Origin: Ramlibacter sp.
Lineage (GTDB): Bacteria > Pseudomonadota > Gammaproteobacteria > Burkholderiales > Burkholderiaceae_C
DNA length: 34,570 nt
Direction: 5' to 3'
NCBI RefSeq assembly: GCF_029866045.1
Contig: NZ_JARXAB010000178.1
Coordinates: 1-34,570, forward strand
Of the stretch, positions 1-8,611 are shown in pieces. Every line of letters begins with the position of its first letter. The first letter of the stretch is position 1. Below the pieces are notes generated by a model. It made no database searches. It worked only from the letters and a program-made list of their open reading frames with translations, and was not told where the DNA came from. The position numbers were made by a program, and so were the translations under genes.

Positions 1-1
1 C

Positions 2-1099
2 TTCTCTGGCAGCAAGCTGCGCTGGATGCTGGACCACCTGCCGGGCCTGCGTGCTCGCGCCGAGCGCGGCGAGCTGGCCTTCGGCACCATCGACACTTGG
101 CTGCTGTGGCAGTTGACCGGCGGTCGGGTGCATGCCACCGACGTGAGCAACGCCCCCCGAACGATGCTGTTCAACCTGAACACCCTGGACTGGGACCCGG
201 AGATGCTCGCGCTGCTGGATGTTCCGCGTGTGCTGCTGCCCGAGGTGCTGCCCTCCAGCGGCTTTTTCGGCGAGACCGAGCCCCACCTGCTCGGCGAGGC
301 GCTGCCCATCACCGGCGTGGCGGGCGACCAGCAGGCCGCCACCTTCGGCCAGGGATGCTTCGCACCTGGAATGGCAAAAAACACCTACGGCACCGGTTGC
401 TTCATGTTGATGAACACCGGCAGCCGCCCGGTCACCAGCCGCCACCGGCTGCTCACCACGGTGGGCTGGCAGGCCGCCGCCGACCCGGCGCGCCCCGCCT
501 ACTGCCTGGAGGGCTCGGTGTTCATGGCCGGCGCCACGGTGCAGTGGCTGCGCGACGGACTGCAGATCATCGAGCGCGCCGCCGACGTCGAGCCCCTGGC
601 CGCCAGCGTGCCCGACACCGGCGACTGCTTCCTGGTGCCGGCCTTCGCCGGCCTGGGCACGCCCTGGTGGGACGGCCATGCGCGCGGCACGCTGGTCGGA
701 ATGACCCGGGGAACCACCCGGGCCCATATCGCCCGCGCCGCGCTGGAGGCCATCGCACTGCAGTCGGCCGATGTCTTCGGCGCGATGGCAGCTGACGCCG
801 GGATCGCCCTGACCGAGCTGCGGGTTGACGGCGGTGCCAGCCGCAACGACCTGCTGATGCAGATGCAGGCCGACGTGCTGGGCGTGCCGGTGGTTCGGGC
901 GCGGCAGACCGAGACCACCGCCCTCGGGGCGGCGCTGCTGGCGGGCCTGGCGGTAGGCCTGTGGCAGGACGCCAGCGAGATCGCCGCACGCTGGGAGGTC
1001 GACCGCCGCTTCGAGCCGAGCCTACCCGAGGGCCAGCGCCGCGCCCGCCTCGCGCGTTGGCAGGAGGCTGTGTCCCGCGCGCGAAACTGGGCAAATTGA
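2..1099 (+). CDS. glpK: Glycerol kinase, C-terminal part (5' end outside window)
   Basis: Glycerol kinase phosphorylates glycerol to sn-glycerol 3-phosphate with ATP in the cytoplasm. The frame is open from base 2, so the gene starts before the window; 365 residues remain, and about 135 N-terminal residues are missing compared with the roughly 500-residue family. Visible FGGY-kinase landmarks are [10 protein letters not shown] at the left edge, [14 protein letters not shown] near residue 28, [14 protein letters not shown] near 105, and the C-terminal ATPase segment [16 protein letters not shown] near 276 followed by [13 protein letters not shown]. The stop is 28 bases before the glpD start, so the two are probably one operon that makes and then oxidises glycerol 3-phosphate. 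The GlpK assignment is firm over other sugar kinases because of these motifs and the neighbour. Confidence 0.95.
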   Translation, partial: FSGSKLRWMLDHLPGLRARAERGELAFGTIDTWLLWQLTGGRVHATDVSNAPRTMLFNLNTLDWDPEMLALLDVPRVLLPEVLPSSGFFGETEPHLLGEALPITGVAGDQQAATFGQGCFAPGMAKNTYGTGCFMLMNTGSRPVTSRHRLLTTVGWQAAADPARPAYCLEGSVFMAGATVQWLRDGLQIIERAADVEPLAASVPDTGDCFLVPAFAGLGTPWWDGHARGTLVGMTRGTTRAHIARAALEAIALQSADVFGAMAADAGIALTELRVDGGASRNDLLMQMQADVLGVPVVRARQTETTALGAALLAGLAVGLWQDASEIAARWEVDRRFEPSLPEGQRRARLARWQEAVSRARNWAN

Positions 1100-1127
1100 C
1101 GCGCCACCAGCCTGCGATACTTGGACG

Positions 1128-2651
1128 GTGAGCGAGAACGAGCACTCCCGTGTTGACCGGTCCACCCTGGTGGCCCGGCTCAAGTCAGAACCCCTGTGGG
1201 ACCTGGCCGTGATCGGCGGCGGCGCCACCGGCCTGGGCGTGGCGGTCGACGCTGCCCTGCGCGGGCTGAAGGTGGTGCTGCTCGAAGCCGATGATTTCGC
1301 CAAGGGCAGTTCTTCGCGCGCAACCAAGTTGCTCCACGGCGGCGTGCGCTACCTGGCCATGGGTCAGCTGTCCCTGGTGCGCGAGGCCCTGCACGAACGC
1401 GCGGTCATTCTCGGCAACGCGCCCTCGATCTCGCGCCCGCTGTCCTTCGTGATGCCGGCCTACCGCTGGTGGGAGCCGTTCGCTCTGGGTCTGGGTCTGC
1501 GCTTCTACGAGCAACTGGCAGGCAGGCACAGCCTGGGCGCTACCAACCGGCTTTCGCGCAAGCAGCTGCTGGCGGCCCTTCCGCAGGTGAAGGCCGAGGG
1601 CCTCAAGGGCGGCGTGCGCTACTGGGATGCACAGTTCGACGATGCCAAGTTAGCCATCGCCCTGGCGCGCAGCGCCAGCCGCCTGGGCGCGCTCACCCTC
1701 AACCATTTCCGGGTCGACAGCTTCGTGCAGCAAGGCGGCCGCGTCACCGGGCTACGCGGCACAGACACTGAAACCGGTGCCCCCTGCGAAGTGCAGGCAC
1801 GCTGCATCGTGAACGCAGCCGGGGTCTGGGTGGACGACCTGCGCCAGCAGGCTGCTGGCCCGGCCGGCACGCCGCCGCGGCTGAAGGTGAGCCAGGGCAG
1901 CCATGTGGTGATAGACCGCGACTTCTGGCCCAGCGACGAGGCACTGCTGCTGCCCCGCACGAGGGACGGCCGGGTGCTGTTCGCCGTGCCCTGGCAAGGC
2001 AAGGTGATTCTGGGCACCACCGAGCAGCCGCTCGAGGACCGGCCGACAGAGCCAAGACCAATGGCCGAGGAAATCGACTTCATCCTGTCCGAGGTGGGCC
2101 GTTACCTGGTTCGTCCGCCCACTCGCGCCGACATCCGGAGCGCCTGGGCGGGTCTGCGGCCGCTGGTGCAGCCGTCCGCAGCGGCGGGAGGCACTGCCCG
2201 CATCAGCCGCGAGCATGCGGTATGGACCGACCCCTCGGGCCTGGTCTGCGTGGCTGGCGGCAAGTGGACCACCTACCGGGCGATGGCGCGCGACGTTCTC
2301 GCACATTGCATCGCCGAAGACCGTATCCCGCCGGGCCGAGACTGGCGGGTCGAGCGCAGCACCGAGCACCTGCCGCTTGAACGAGACGACAACCTGCTGC
2401 GCACTGGTATCCCCGGGGCCGACCGGCTGATCGCCGAGGGCCTGAGCGAGCAGCGGGTACGCTTTGCGGTGCGGCATGAGTTCGCGCGCAAGGTGGAAGA
2501 CGTGCTGGCGCGCCGATCGCGGCTGCTATTCCTAGACGCCCGGGCCGCACGCGCGGTAGCGCCTGCAGTGGCTGATTTGCTCCACGCCGAGGGCATCCTG
2601 CAGACCGGACTGGAGGACTTCATGGCCATCAGCGAGGGCTACCTGCCGTGA
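1128..2651 (+). CDS. glpD: Aerobic glycerol-3-phosphate dehydrogenase (FAD)
   Basis: This membrane-associated flavoenzyme oxidises sn-glycerol 3-phosphate to dihydroxyacetone phosphate and passes electrons to quinone. The 507 residues match the usual length (about 500). An N-terminal Rossmann FAD motif GGGATGLG is at residues 30-37, the family signature SSSRATKLLHGGVRYL at about 62-77, and the C-terminal GGKWTTYRAMA motif near 380. The start is GTG at 1128; no strong ribosome binding site precedes it, and no in-frame ATG lies close by, so the first few residues are less sure than the rest. It follows glpK by 28 bases. No glpF or glpR is present downstream; the next gene points the other way. 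Confidence 0.95.
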   Translation: MSENEHSRVDRSTLVARLKSEPLWDLAVIGGGATGLGVAVDAALRGLKVVLLEADDFAKGSSSRATKLLHGGVRYLAMGQLSLVREALHERAVILGNAPSISRPLSFVMPAYRWWEPFALGLGLRFYEQLAGRHSLGATNRLSRKQLLAALPQVKAEGLKGGVRYWDAQFDDAKLAIALARSASRLGALTLNHFRVDSFVQQGGRVTGLRGTDTETGAPCEVQARCIVNAAGVWVDDLRQQAAGPAGTPPRLKVSQGSHVVIDRDFWPSDEALLLPRTRDGRVLFAVPWQGKVILGTTEQPLEDRPTEPRPMAEEIDFILSEVGRYLVRPPTRADIRSAWAGLRPLVQPSAAAGGTARISREHAVWTDPSGLVCVAGGKWTTYRAMARDVLAHCIAEDRIPPGRDWRVERSTEHLPLERDDNLLRTGIPGADRLIAEGLSEQRVRFAVRHEFARKVEDVLARRSRLLFLDARAARAVAPAVADLLHAEGILQTGLEDFMAISEGYLP

Positions 2652-2901
2652 CCCCTACCGCCGGCCTGCGCCTGGCGCGGCGGCGACGGTGATGCAGCCC
2701 CGGGCTTCAGGCCGACCGGCCCGCCTCGTTCGAGAGCGGCGACGAAACGGTGCGGCCGGCTCGGAAGGCGCAGGCGATGCGTTGAGCGTGGGCTGATCAG
2801 ACGCCGGGCAACGACCGCTGCCCGTGCTGGAAAAACCCATACGACCTGAGCGCTGCTCGCGCGGCGCCACTTCGCGAAAACGCTCGATCAGCGACGTGGG
2901 C
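2652..2901. other. Convergent intergenic gap with weak hairpin, no gene seen
   Basis: This 250-base gap lies between the convergent ends of glpD and the first Bug gene. Short open frames exist on both strands but none resembles a known protein. A 6-bp stem (CGGGCA-N8-TGCCCG) at 2805-2824 could help end transcription from either side, but no T-run follows it, so this is weak. Confidence 0.35.
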
Positions 2902-3879
2902 TCACTCAGGCTGCAGACCCGCCGCCCGAATCAGCCGCTCATACTGCGACGTGCTGGCCCGCATGGACGCTTCGAACTGCTCCGGCGTGTTGGCGACAAC
3001 GCTCAGGCCCCGGTCCTCCAGACGCGAGCGAAGGTCGGCACTGCCCAGCGCGCGCGCCATCTCGCCGTGAAGGCGACGAAGCACCGGCTGCGGCAATCCC
3101 GCAGGCGCGAAGATGCCAAACCAGGTGGCAGGTTTCTCAAACGCCGGCAGCGTTTCCACGATCGACGGCACCTCGGGCAAACGCCCGTAGCGCTTTCCCT
3201 CTAGCACTGCGAGTAGCTTGACCTGACCCGAGCGGACAAAGGGCAGGACGTCGCCCAGCGCTGTCAGTGCCAGCGGCACCTGGCCACCGACCAGGGCCTG
3301 CACCGCCGGTGCGGTCCCTTTGTAGGGCACATGCACCAGGTCCAAGCCCGCGAGACTGCCAAACAGCTCGCCGGCCAGGTGGAACACCGAGCCCGAGCCG
3401 GAGCTGCCAAACGCCAGCTTGCCGGGTTGGCGTTTGGCCAGGTCGATCAGCTCGCGCACGTTCGAGACGGGCAGCGAGCTGGCGGCCACCAGCACCGTCA
3501 CCGGCTCGACGGCAGCCATGATGGGGGTGAAGTCGCGCGTGGGGTCGAAGGGCACTGACTTCATCAGGAAGCGGCTCGTGACGTGCGTGCTCGGCGTCGT
3601 CAAGAGCAGGGTGTAGCCATCCGGCCGCGATTTAGCGACCGCATCCGCGCCGATGATCCCGTTGGCCCCCACCCGGTTCTCGACCACGATCGGCTGTCCG
3701 AGCGCCTCGCCCACGCGAAGGCCGATATCGCGCGCGGTGGCGTCGAGCGCCGAGCCGGCCGGAAAGGGCACCACGAGCTTGAGAGGGCGGCTCGGGTAGG
3801 GTTCGGTCTGCGCCGTGGCGGCACCCACCGTGATCAGCGTAACGAGGACCGTAGCCAAGGTCTTAAACAAAGGGCGCAT
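2902..3879 (-). CDS. Bug-family (TctC-like) periplasmic receptor 1
   Basis: Bug proteins are periplasmic binding proteins of tripartite tricarboxylate transporters and bind small carboxylates and other compounds. The 325 residues begin with a Sec signal peptide ending ATA before Q24. The family's first ligand loop is PFPAGSALDATAR, with the Asp kept; NRVGANGIIGADAVAKSRPDG and HVPYKGTAPAVQ follow in the usual order. A good ribosome binding site (AAGGAG, 7 bases before ATG) lies in the gap after the amidohydrolase stop, only 12 bases away. It is therefore the last gene of the unit 6901-2902. The ligand cannot be predicted; by position it may be the substrate or product of the amidohydrolase and DapA-like enzyme. 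Confidence 0.93.
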   Translation of the reverse strand: MRPLFKTLATVLVTLITVGAATAQTEPYPSRPLKLVVPFPAGSALDATARDIGLRVGEALGQPIVVENRVGANGIIGADAVAKSRPDGYTLLLTTPSTHVTSRFLMKSVPFDPTRDFTPIMAAVEPVTVLVAASSLPVSNVRELIDLAKRQPGKLAFGSSGSGSVFHLAGELFGSLAGLDLVHVPYKGTAPAVQALVGGQVPLALTALGDVLPFVRSGQVKLLAVLEGKRYGRLPEVPSIVETLPAFEKPATWFGIFAPAGLPQPVLRRLHGEMARALGSADLRSRLEDRGLSVVANTPEQFEASMRASTSQYERLIRAAGLQPE

Positions 3880-3891
3880 CGCCTATCTCCT

Positions 3892-4926
3892 TCAGTGAAT
3901 ACCTAAAAGCGCGGCAGCGTTGCGACCGAGCATGTCTGCTTGTTCGTCCGGATCACCCGTCACCGCCGTGAGAAATCCGACCGGATCGGCATCACCGACC
4001 GGATAGTCCGAACCCAGCAGGATGCGCGAGGCGCCCACCTTGCGGAAAAGCACGGCCAGCGCGTCGCTGTCGTAGACGCAGCTGTCGTACCAGAACCGGG
4101 TCTTCAGGTACTGCGACGGCGACATCGACATATTGGCCCGCGTGAACGGCTTCTCCGCGTAGTTGCGATCGAGACGCCCGATGTAGTAGGGCAGGTAGCC
4201 CCCGCCATGCCCGATCACCAGCTTGAGCCGCGGAAACGCGTCCAGCACGCCCTCGTGCATCAAGGAGGCCATGGCCATCGCCTCTTCGAGCGGCTGACCG
4301 ATGCTGTTCCAGTACTGGAAAGGGCGAAAGCGGGGCTCGGTGATACCCGCCGGGTGGATGTAGACCACAGCATCGAGTGCCTGCGCCGCCTCCCAAAACG
4401 GTCGCAGCCGGCTGTCGCCCAGCTCCATGTCGCCATAGCGCGTGGACACCTGCACGCCACGCAGGCCCAGGCTGCGGACACAGCGCTCGAGCTCGCGGAC
4501 CGAGGCCTGCGGTGACTGCAAGGGCACGCCCCCCAGACCGGTGAACCGGTCTGGCGCAAAAGCGACCATTTGCGCAATGCGGTCGTTCGCCAATTGCTCC
4601 ATCGCCAGCGCCTCACCGGGCGGCGCCCAGGTGGTATCCATGCTCACCGTGCTGGCGCTCAGCACCTGCACGTCGACGCCGGTGGCATCCATGTCGACCA
4701 GACGGTCTGGCAGCTCGGTCATCTTGCGCAGCATCGCCGTGCGCCAGCGGCGTGAGGCTTCGCGCGCCTCCTCCGTGATGCGCGGATCGGGCGGCACGCT
4801 GGTTTCTACCCCGTGCCCCTTGGCGAACTCCACGACCTCGGGCACCAGCACGTGGGCGTGGAAGTCGATGACCCGGGCTTTCGCCAGCGGGCTTGTCGCG
4901 CGATCGGCCGGCTGCGCGTCGCGCAT
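3892..4926 (-). CDS. Amidohydrolase-2 family enzyme (ACMSD / decarboxylase-like)
   Basis: The protein has 344 residues when started at the ATG at 4926, which overlaps the upstream TGA by one base (TGATG), so the two genes are probably translationally coupled. A longer in-frame start upstream would run through the preceding gene and is unlikely. The metal-binding pattern of the PF04909 family is visible: HAH at residues 23-25, YIHPAG with His191, VIGHGGG with His240, and GSDYPVGD with Asp307. Known relatives decarboxylate ACMSA or aromatic acids (gamma-resorcylate type) or hydrolyse C-C or lactone bonds, usually with Zn or Mn. Its unit also carries a DapA-like aldolase and two Bug receptors, pointing to breakdown of an imported carboxylate. 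The exact reaction cannot be told. Confidence 0.85.
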   Translation of the reverse strand: MRDAQPADRATSPLAKARVIDFHAHVLVPEVVEFAKGHGVETSVPPDPRITEEAREASRRWRTAMLRKMTELPDRLVDMDATGVDVQVLSASTVSMDTTWAPPGEALAMEQLANDRIAQMVAFAPDRFTGLGGVPLQSPQASVRELERCVRSLGLRGVQVSTRYGDMELGDSRLRPFWEAAQALDAVVYIHPAGITEPRFRPFQYWNSIGQPLEEAMAMASLMHEGVLDAFPRLKLVIGHGGGYLPYYIGRLDRNYAEKPFTRANMSMSPSQYLKTRFWYDSCVYDSDALAVLFRKVGASRILLGSDYPVGDADPVGFLTAVTGDPDEQADMLGRNAAALLGIH

Positions 4927-5885
4927 CAGTCGACGATCTTCAGGTTCGGCAGCAGCCGGCCCTTGGAGGCGTGGTCGTTCTGCAGGCGCTGCGCGAACGC
5001 GGTGCGATCGAGGTACGTGGCGTTTTGCTGGAGCGACTCGGCCCGCTGCTGGTAGGCCGGGCTGTTCACGATGTCGCGGCACAGGCCCTCCAGACGCGTG
5101 ACCACCTCGGGCGCAGTCCCGCGGCGCACGAAGACGCCACCATACCCAGAGGGTGTCACCTGCGCACCCAGTTCGGCGACGGTCGGCACATCCGGAAAGA
5201 CTTTGGACCGTGCGGTGCCAAACACCACCAGCGGCTTGAAGCCATGCTGCTGGAGCCCCGCCGTGGTGACCATGCCGCCCTCCAGCGTCCCGGATGTGAG
5301 GTCGGGGAAGAAGGCCGTTTCGCCGCGATAGGGCACGTCACCGGCCTGCAGGCCGAGCGCGCGCCAGAACTCTTCGGCCATCAGGTGCGGCGCCGAGCCG
5401 GAGCCCGAGTGCCCGTAGCTGAACTTGCCCGGCTCCCGCTTGAGGCGGGCGATCAGCGCCGCGGCGTCCTTGATGTCGGACTTGGGCGACACGGCCAGGA
5501 AGAAGATGTTCTCGAAGGTTTGGCACAGCGGCACGAACGAGTCGAGCGCGTAACCGGCGTTCTTGACCCGGTGCGTCTGGATCGTCAGGGGCGTCACCGG
5601 GGTGAAGGCCAGGGTATGGCCATCGGCCGCTGCGGCGGCGACCGCCTGCATCCCCAGCATCAGGCCGGCTCCGGCCTTGCTCTCGATCACGACCGATTCG
5701 TTCAGCCGCTGCGACAGCTGTTGTCCGAAGACGCGGGCCAGAACATCCACCGTGGACCCAGGCGGCAGGGTCGTGACGATGGAGATCGTACGGGCCGGGA
5801 AAGACTGCGCGATCGCGCTGTGCACGGTCGCGAGCATCAGGGCGGCGGCGGCCGTCCGGCGAAGAAGAGAGGTGAAGTTCGTCAT
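4926..5885 (-). CDS. Bug-family (TctC-like) periplasmic receptor 2
   Basis: A 319-residue periplasmic binding protein. The signal peptide ends AIA before Q27. The first ligand loop reads TLPPGSTVDVLAR, with the conserved Asp but Ser for the second Gly; the second loop ESKAGAGLMLGMQAV lacks the usual N-R-x-G start, and the DVPYRG motif is present. This makes it one of the more divergent receptors in the window. A GGAG 8 bases before the ATG serves as ribosome binding site. It begins 20 bases after the DapA-like gene and its stop overlaps the amidohydrolase start. It probably binds a different compound from receptor 1. Confidence 0.92.
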   Translation of the reverse strand: MTNFTSLLRRTAAAALMLATVHSAIAQSFPARTISIVTTLPPGSTVDVLARVFGQQLSQRLNESVVIESKAGAGLMLGMQAVAAAAADGHTLAFTPVTPLTIQTHRVKNAGYALDSFVPLCQTFENIFFLAVSPKSDIKDAAALIARLKREPGKFSYGHSGSGSAPHLMAEEFWRALGLQAGDVPYRGETAFFPDLTSGTLEGGMVTTAGLQQHGFKPLVVFGTARSKVFPDVPTVAELGAQVTPSGYGGVFVRRGTAPEVVTRLEGLCRDIVNSPAYQQRAESLQQNATYLDRTAFAQRLQNDHASKGRLLPNLKIVD

Positions 5886-5905
5886 AGGAGGACTCCGACA
5901 GTTCG

Positions 5906-6901
5906 TTAGCGATAGATCGCGAGCGTGGCTTCCTTGCGGTCGATCACCGGCAGGCCCGCGCGCACGAGCAGGTCATAGATGGTGTCGATTTCGATCTGCT
6001 TGGGCGCAGGCATCGGCGGACGCATGAAGGGGTTGGGAATCAGGCCGCGCAGCCAGGCGGCCACCTTGTAGCGCACGTGCAGGCGTCCCATGTCGGCGAC
6101 GTACTCGTGCAGCGCACACAAGCCGCCTTGCCAGACCTGGCACGCCTTCTCCAGATCGCGCTCGTCCCACGCCTCGAGGTGATCGAGCATCCGCTCCATG
6201 CCGTAGTTCCAGAAGCCGCTCAGGGTGCCGTCGAACAGGTCGGTGGCGCGGTACTCATGGAAGCGCGACGCCAGGGCCGACATCACCGACACGCGGCGCG
6301 GCAAGTTGCGCAGTGCCTTGCCTACGATGCGGTAGCCGTCATAGCCATAGGTCATCTTCCAGCCGACGATGTTGGGGATCTCCTTGCAGATCGCGATCGT
6401 CGCCTCCACCGGCAGGCCGGGCGTGAAGGGGGCCGCAGAACCCGACACCGGGTGGGTGATGATGGGCAGGTCGACCACTCGGTCCTGCGCCTTGATCTGG
6501 TCGGACCACACCTCGGGATACTGGTCGGCGTCCCAGCACGAGGTGATGTCCTGCGCGCCACCGGGCGGCGTGACGAAGATGCCGTCCACGCCCATGGCCT
6601 TCACGTCGCGCGCCGTGTCCACGACCTCAGACGTCGCCAGTGCCCAGGTCCCTGCGATCAGGGGAACGGCGCCGTTGTTTTCCTCCATGGCGATCTCCAC
6701 CACCCGGCGCTTCTCTGCGCGGGTGAGGGTGAAGATTTCCCCTGCCTCGGGGTTGATGCACAGGCCCCCGCGCGCGCGAAAGCGGGGGTTGTCCAGGAAG
6801 TAACGGAGGAAGCGTCGATAGGCCGCCTCGTCCACCGTGAAGTCATGCTTGAAGGGCAGCAGGACTGCTGCGTAACAGACGTCGCCAAGGTGTCTCGCCA
6901 T
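5906..6901 (-). CDS. Dihydrodipicolinate synthase/N-acetylneuraminate lyase family protein
   Basis: This 331-residue protein has the class I aldolase (DapA/NanA) fold pattern. The Schiff-base lysine is visible as Lys182 in IVGWKMTYGYDGY. Two usual DapA features differ: the GTTGE loop is replaced by INPEAGEIFTLT (residues 49-60), and the catalytic Tyr strand is replaced by PIITHPVSG with His150. It is therefore not biosynthetic DapA and more likely a catabolic aldolase, dehydratase or lyase acting on a 2-oxo acid. It is the first gene of a four-gene unit with two Bug receptors and an amidohydrolase and is divergent from the TetR gene, which is its likely regulator. The start ATG at 6901 has a GAAAGG about 11 bases upstream. 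The substrate is unknown. Confidence 0.88.
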   Translation of the reverse strand: MARHLGDVCYAAVLLPFKHDFTVDEAAYRRFLRYFLDNPRFRARGGLCINPEAGEIFTLTRAEKRRVVEIAMEENNGAVPLIAGTWALATSEVVDTARDVKAMGVDGIFVTPPGGAQDITSCWDADQYPEVWSDQIKAQDRVVDLPIITHPVSGSAAPFTPGLPVEATIAICKEIPNIVGWKMTYGYDGYRIVGKALRNLPRRVSVMSALASRFHEYRATDLFDGTLSGFWNYGMERMLDHLEAWDERDLEKACQVWQGGLCALHEYVADMGRLHVRYKVAAWLRGLIPNPFMRPPMPAPKQIEIDTIYDLLVRAGLPVIDRKEATLAIYR

Positions 6902-6936
6902 GGAAGTGGCCTTTCGGTAGGTGCTGAAGGTTGGAC

Positions 6937-6972
6937 TGATCCGTTATTTTTGAGCACACTCAGTTTTGATCA
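6937..6972. promoter_or_regulatory. Possible TetR operator region
   Basis: The 117-base gap between the divergent DapA-like and TetR genes is AT-richer than its flanks. It holds TGAG-CACA-CTCA at 6951-6962 and flanking TGATC (6937) and GATCA (6968). The arms are short and such matches can arise by chance; position is the main support. Confidence 0.25.
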
Positions 6973-7018
6973 GGTTAGGATTTACCCTCGCCACCGCCCC
7001 TTCGATCGCCCTGCCCGC

Positions 7019-7660
7019 ATGCCCGCCGACCCCCAAGACCTGGCCCCAAAACTGGGCCTGCGCGAACGCAACAAGCTCGACAAGCTGACCCGCATCCGGC
7101 GGGCTGCGCTGGTGCTGTTCGAGTCAAAGGGATTCGATGCCACCACCACCCGGGAGATCGCCGAGGCTGCAGACGTGGGCATCGGGACGGTGTTCATGTA
7201 TGCGGACGACAAGCGGGACTTGCTGTTCCTGATCTTCAACGACGTGTTGGACAAGGTGGTGGATACCGCCTTCGACGCGGTGGACACCCGCCAGAGCCTG
7301 AGCGCGCAGGTGACCAGCGTGTTCAGCCACTTCTACCAGACCCTCCACGCGCGGGTGCCTCTCGCGCGCATCCTGCTGCGCGAGCTGGTGTTTTTCTCGG
7401 AGGGCAAGCAGGCGGGCCAGTACCTGTCCAACCGCCGGCGCATTCTCGAAGGGCTGGAGCGGCTCACGCGCGAGGCGATCGCCCGTGGCATGGTCCGCGC
7501 GAGCGAAGACCCGACGGAAGTCGCGAAGGCGTTTTTCTTCCTGTACTCGGGCGAGGTGCGCGTGTGGCTCACCGAAGCAAAGCCCGATCTCGATGCCGGG
7601 CTGACAAGCCTGCACCGGACGTTCGCCTTGCTGGCCCGCGGACTTGGCGAGACCCCATAG
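7019..7660 (+). CDS. TetR/AcrR-family transcriptional regulator
   Basis: A 213-residue regulator, typical for the family. The N-terminal helix-turn-helix spans about residues 25-70, with ALVLFESKGFDATTTREIAEAADVGIGTVF read in pieces as helices 1-3 and YADDKRDLLF following. The C-terminal part is the variable ligand and dimer domain. The ATG at 7019 is chosen because the domain begins right after it; the open frame extends far upstream only as antisense of the DapA-like gene. Divergent placement 117 bases from the four-gene Bug/amidohydrolase unit suggests it represses that unit and itself, with a pathway compound as inducer. The inducer cannot be inferred. Confidence 0.9.
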   Translation: MPADPQDLAPKLGLRERNKLDKLTRIRRAALVLFESKGFDATTTREIAEAADVGIGTVFMYADDKRDLLFLIFNDVLDKVVDTAFDAVDTRQSLSAQVTSVFSHFYQTLHARVPLARILLRELVFFSEGKQAGQYLSNRRRILEGLERLTREAIARGMVRASEDPTEVAKAFFFLYSGEVRVWLTEAKPDLDAGLTSLHRTFALLARGLGETP

Positions 7661-7665
7661 GGCAA

Positions 7666-7688
7666 CACCCCGGCGCCTTGGCGGGGTG
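7666..7688. terminator. Hairpin after tetR, possible bidirectional terminator
   Basis: CACCCCG (7666-7672) and CGGGGTG (7682-7688) form a perfect 7-bp stem around a 9-base loop, six bases after the tetR stop and before the end of the convergent gene at 7820. No T-run follows on either strand, so intrinsic termination is plausible but not clear. Confidence 0.4.
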
Positions 7689-7819
7689 GACGGGACTCGA
7701 CAGCGACCGAATTCCCGACGGTGTGTGCGGCCATCGCAGGGCTCATGACCCTGGCACACCACTCCTTCCGCGCACTGCGGGAGGAAGATGGTGAGGAGCT
7801 ATGCCGTCGTCCCCGGCGC

Positions 7820-8611
7820 TTAGGTCGATAGACGCGCCGCCAACTCCAAGCCGTCCTGACTGGGCAGGCTGGCCCAGGCCTGGAAAGCGGCCGAGGCCGG
7901 AACACGACCGCTCTTGACCAGTTCGAGCCAGACGCCTGCCGAGTCGTGAAAACTATTAGCACCGCAAGGCCACATGGCCACGCTCATCGCCTCGGCCATC
8001 TTGGCCTCGGACACGCCGCGGTCGTAGCACAGCGTGATGGCCGCCTCGACGCCCCACTTAGACTTCATGCCCGACTGCGCGGACAGCAAGGCCAGGCAGC
8101 ACCATTCAAGCGGCACGCCTTCGCAGCCCGCCACCAACGCATCGAAGCCTTCGCGGTAAGCCTGGTGGGCATCCACCCGAGGGAAGAAGCCCTGCCAGTT
8201 GCCCGCGATGAACTCATAGGCCGAGGTTCCCTTGACCCAAGCCGCGAGCCGAAACGCCGCCGCCGCCTGAGCGTCGGTACCCCCGTGGTCGAAGAACAGC
8301 TTGAGGTGGTGGGTGCCCATCTCGCCCGCGACGCACAAGAGGGAGAGCCAGACGAACTCTTTTTCCAGCGGTTCGAGGTACTTCTCGTCGAGGACCAAGG
8401 CCTTGTACATCACCCGATAGCCATCGGCCACCCCGGGCAGGGCGGCCGCCATGGGGCCCTGCTGCGGGTTCACATAGCCGCGGCGTGACCGGAACTCCTC
8501 CAGGCGGGCGACCACCTGCTCCGGTGTCGGCACAGGCGTGCCATCGAGCATCGCTGCCGGTGCGGCCGGCGGCACCTTGCGCGGCGGCGTTCCGGTCATT
8601 TCATCGCTCAC
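7820..8611 (-). CDS. Carboxymuconolactone-decarboxylase-like (CMD/AhpD fold) protein
   Basis: The protein has 263 residues and two helical repeats resembling CMD domains: about residues 80-130 (LEKEFVWLSLLCVAGEMGTH, then FFDHGGTDAQAAAAF) and 165-225 (LEWCCLALLSAQSG, then CYDRGVSEAKMAEAM). The AhpD redox motif CxxC is not seen; a WCC pair is at 170-172. CMD proteins either decarboxylate gamma-carboxymuconolactone or act as peroxidase-like or unknown enzymes. The start is GTG at 8611, overlapping the Bug stop by four bases (GTGA); an ATG four codons in (8599) is an alternative. Tight coupling to a receptor gene suggests it acts on the imported compound. Family assignment is moderate, function open. 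Confidence 0.65.
   Translation of the reverse strand: MSDEMTGTPPRKVPPAAPAAMLDGTPVPTPEQVVARLEEFRSRRGYVNPQQGPMAAALPGVADGYRVMYKALVLDEKYLEPLEKEFVWLSLLCVAGEMGTHHLKLFFDHGGTDAQAAAAFRLAAWVKGTSAYEFIAGNWQGFFPRVDAHQAYREGFDALVAGCEGVPLEWCCLALLSAQSGMKSKWGVEAAITLCYDRGVSEAKMAEAMSVAMWPCGANSFHDSAGVWLELVKSGRVPASAAFQAWASLPSQDGLELAARLST

Noticed and set aside
2655..2870. A 71-codon minus-strand frame in the glpD-Bug 1 gap
   Set aside because: Composition is Arg/Pro/Ala-rich, there is no ribosome binding site or recognisable motif, and it lies in a convergent gap.
4927..5082. A 52-residue N-terminal extension of the ACMSD-like amidohydrolase
   Set aside because: It would lie wholly inside Bug gene 2 and is rich in Arg and Pro. 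The ATG overlapping the Bug stop is the typical coupled start.
6077..7018. A long N-terminal extension of the TetR protein
   Set aside because: The frame is open upstream only because it is antisense to the DapA-like gene. The TetR domain begins just after the ATG at 7019.
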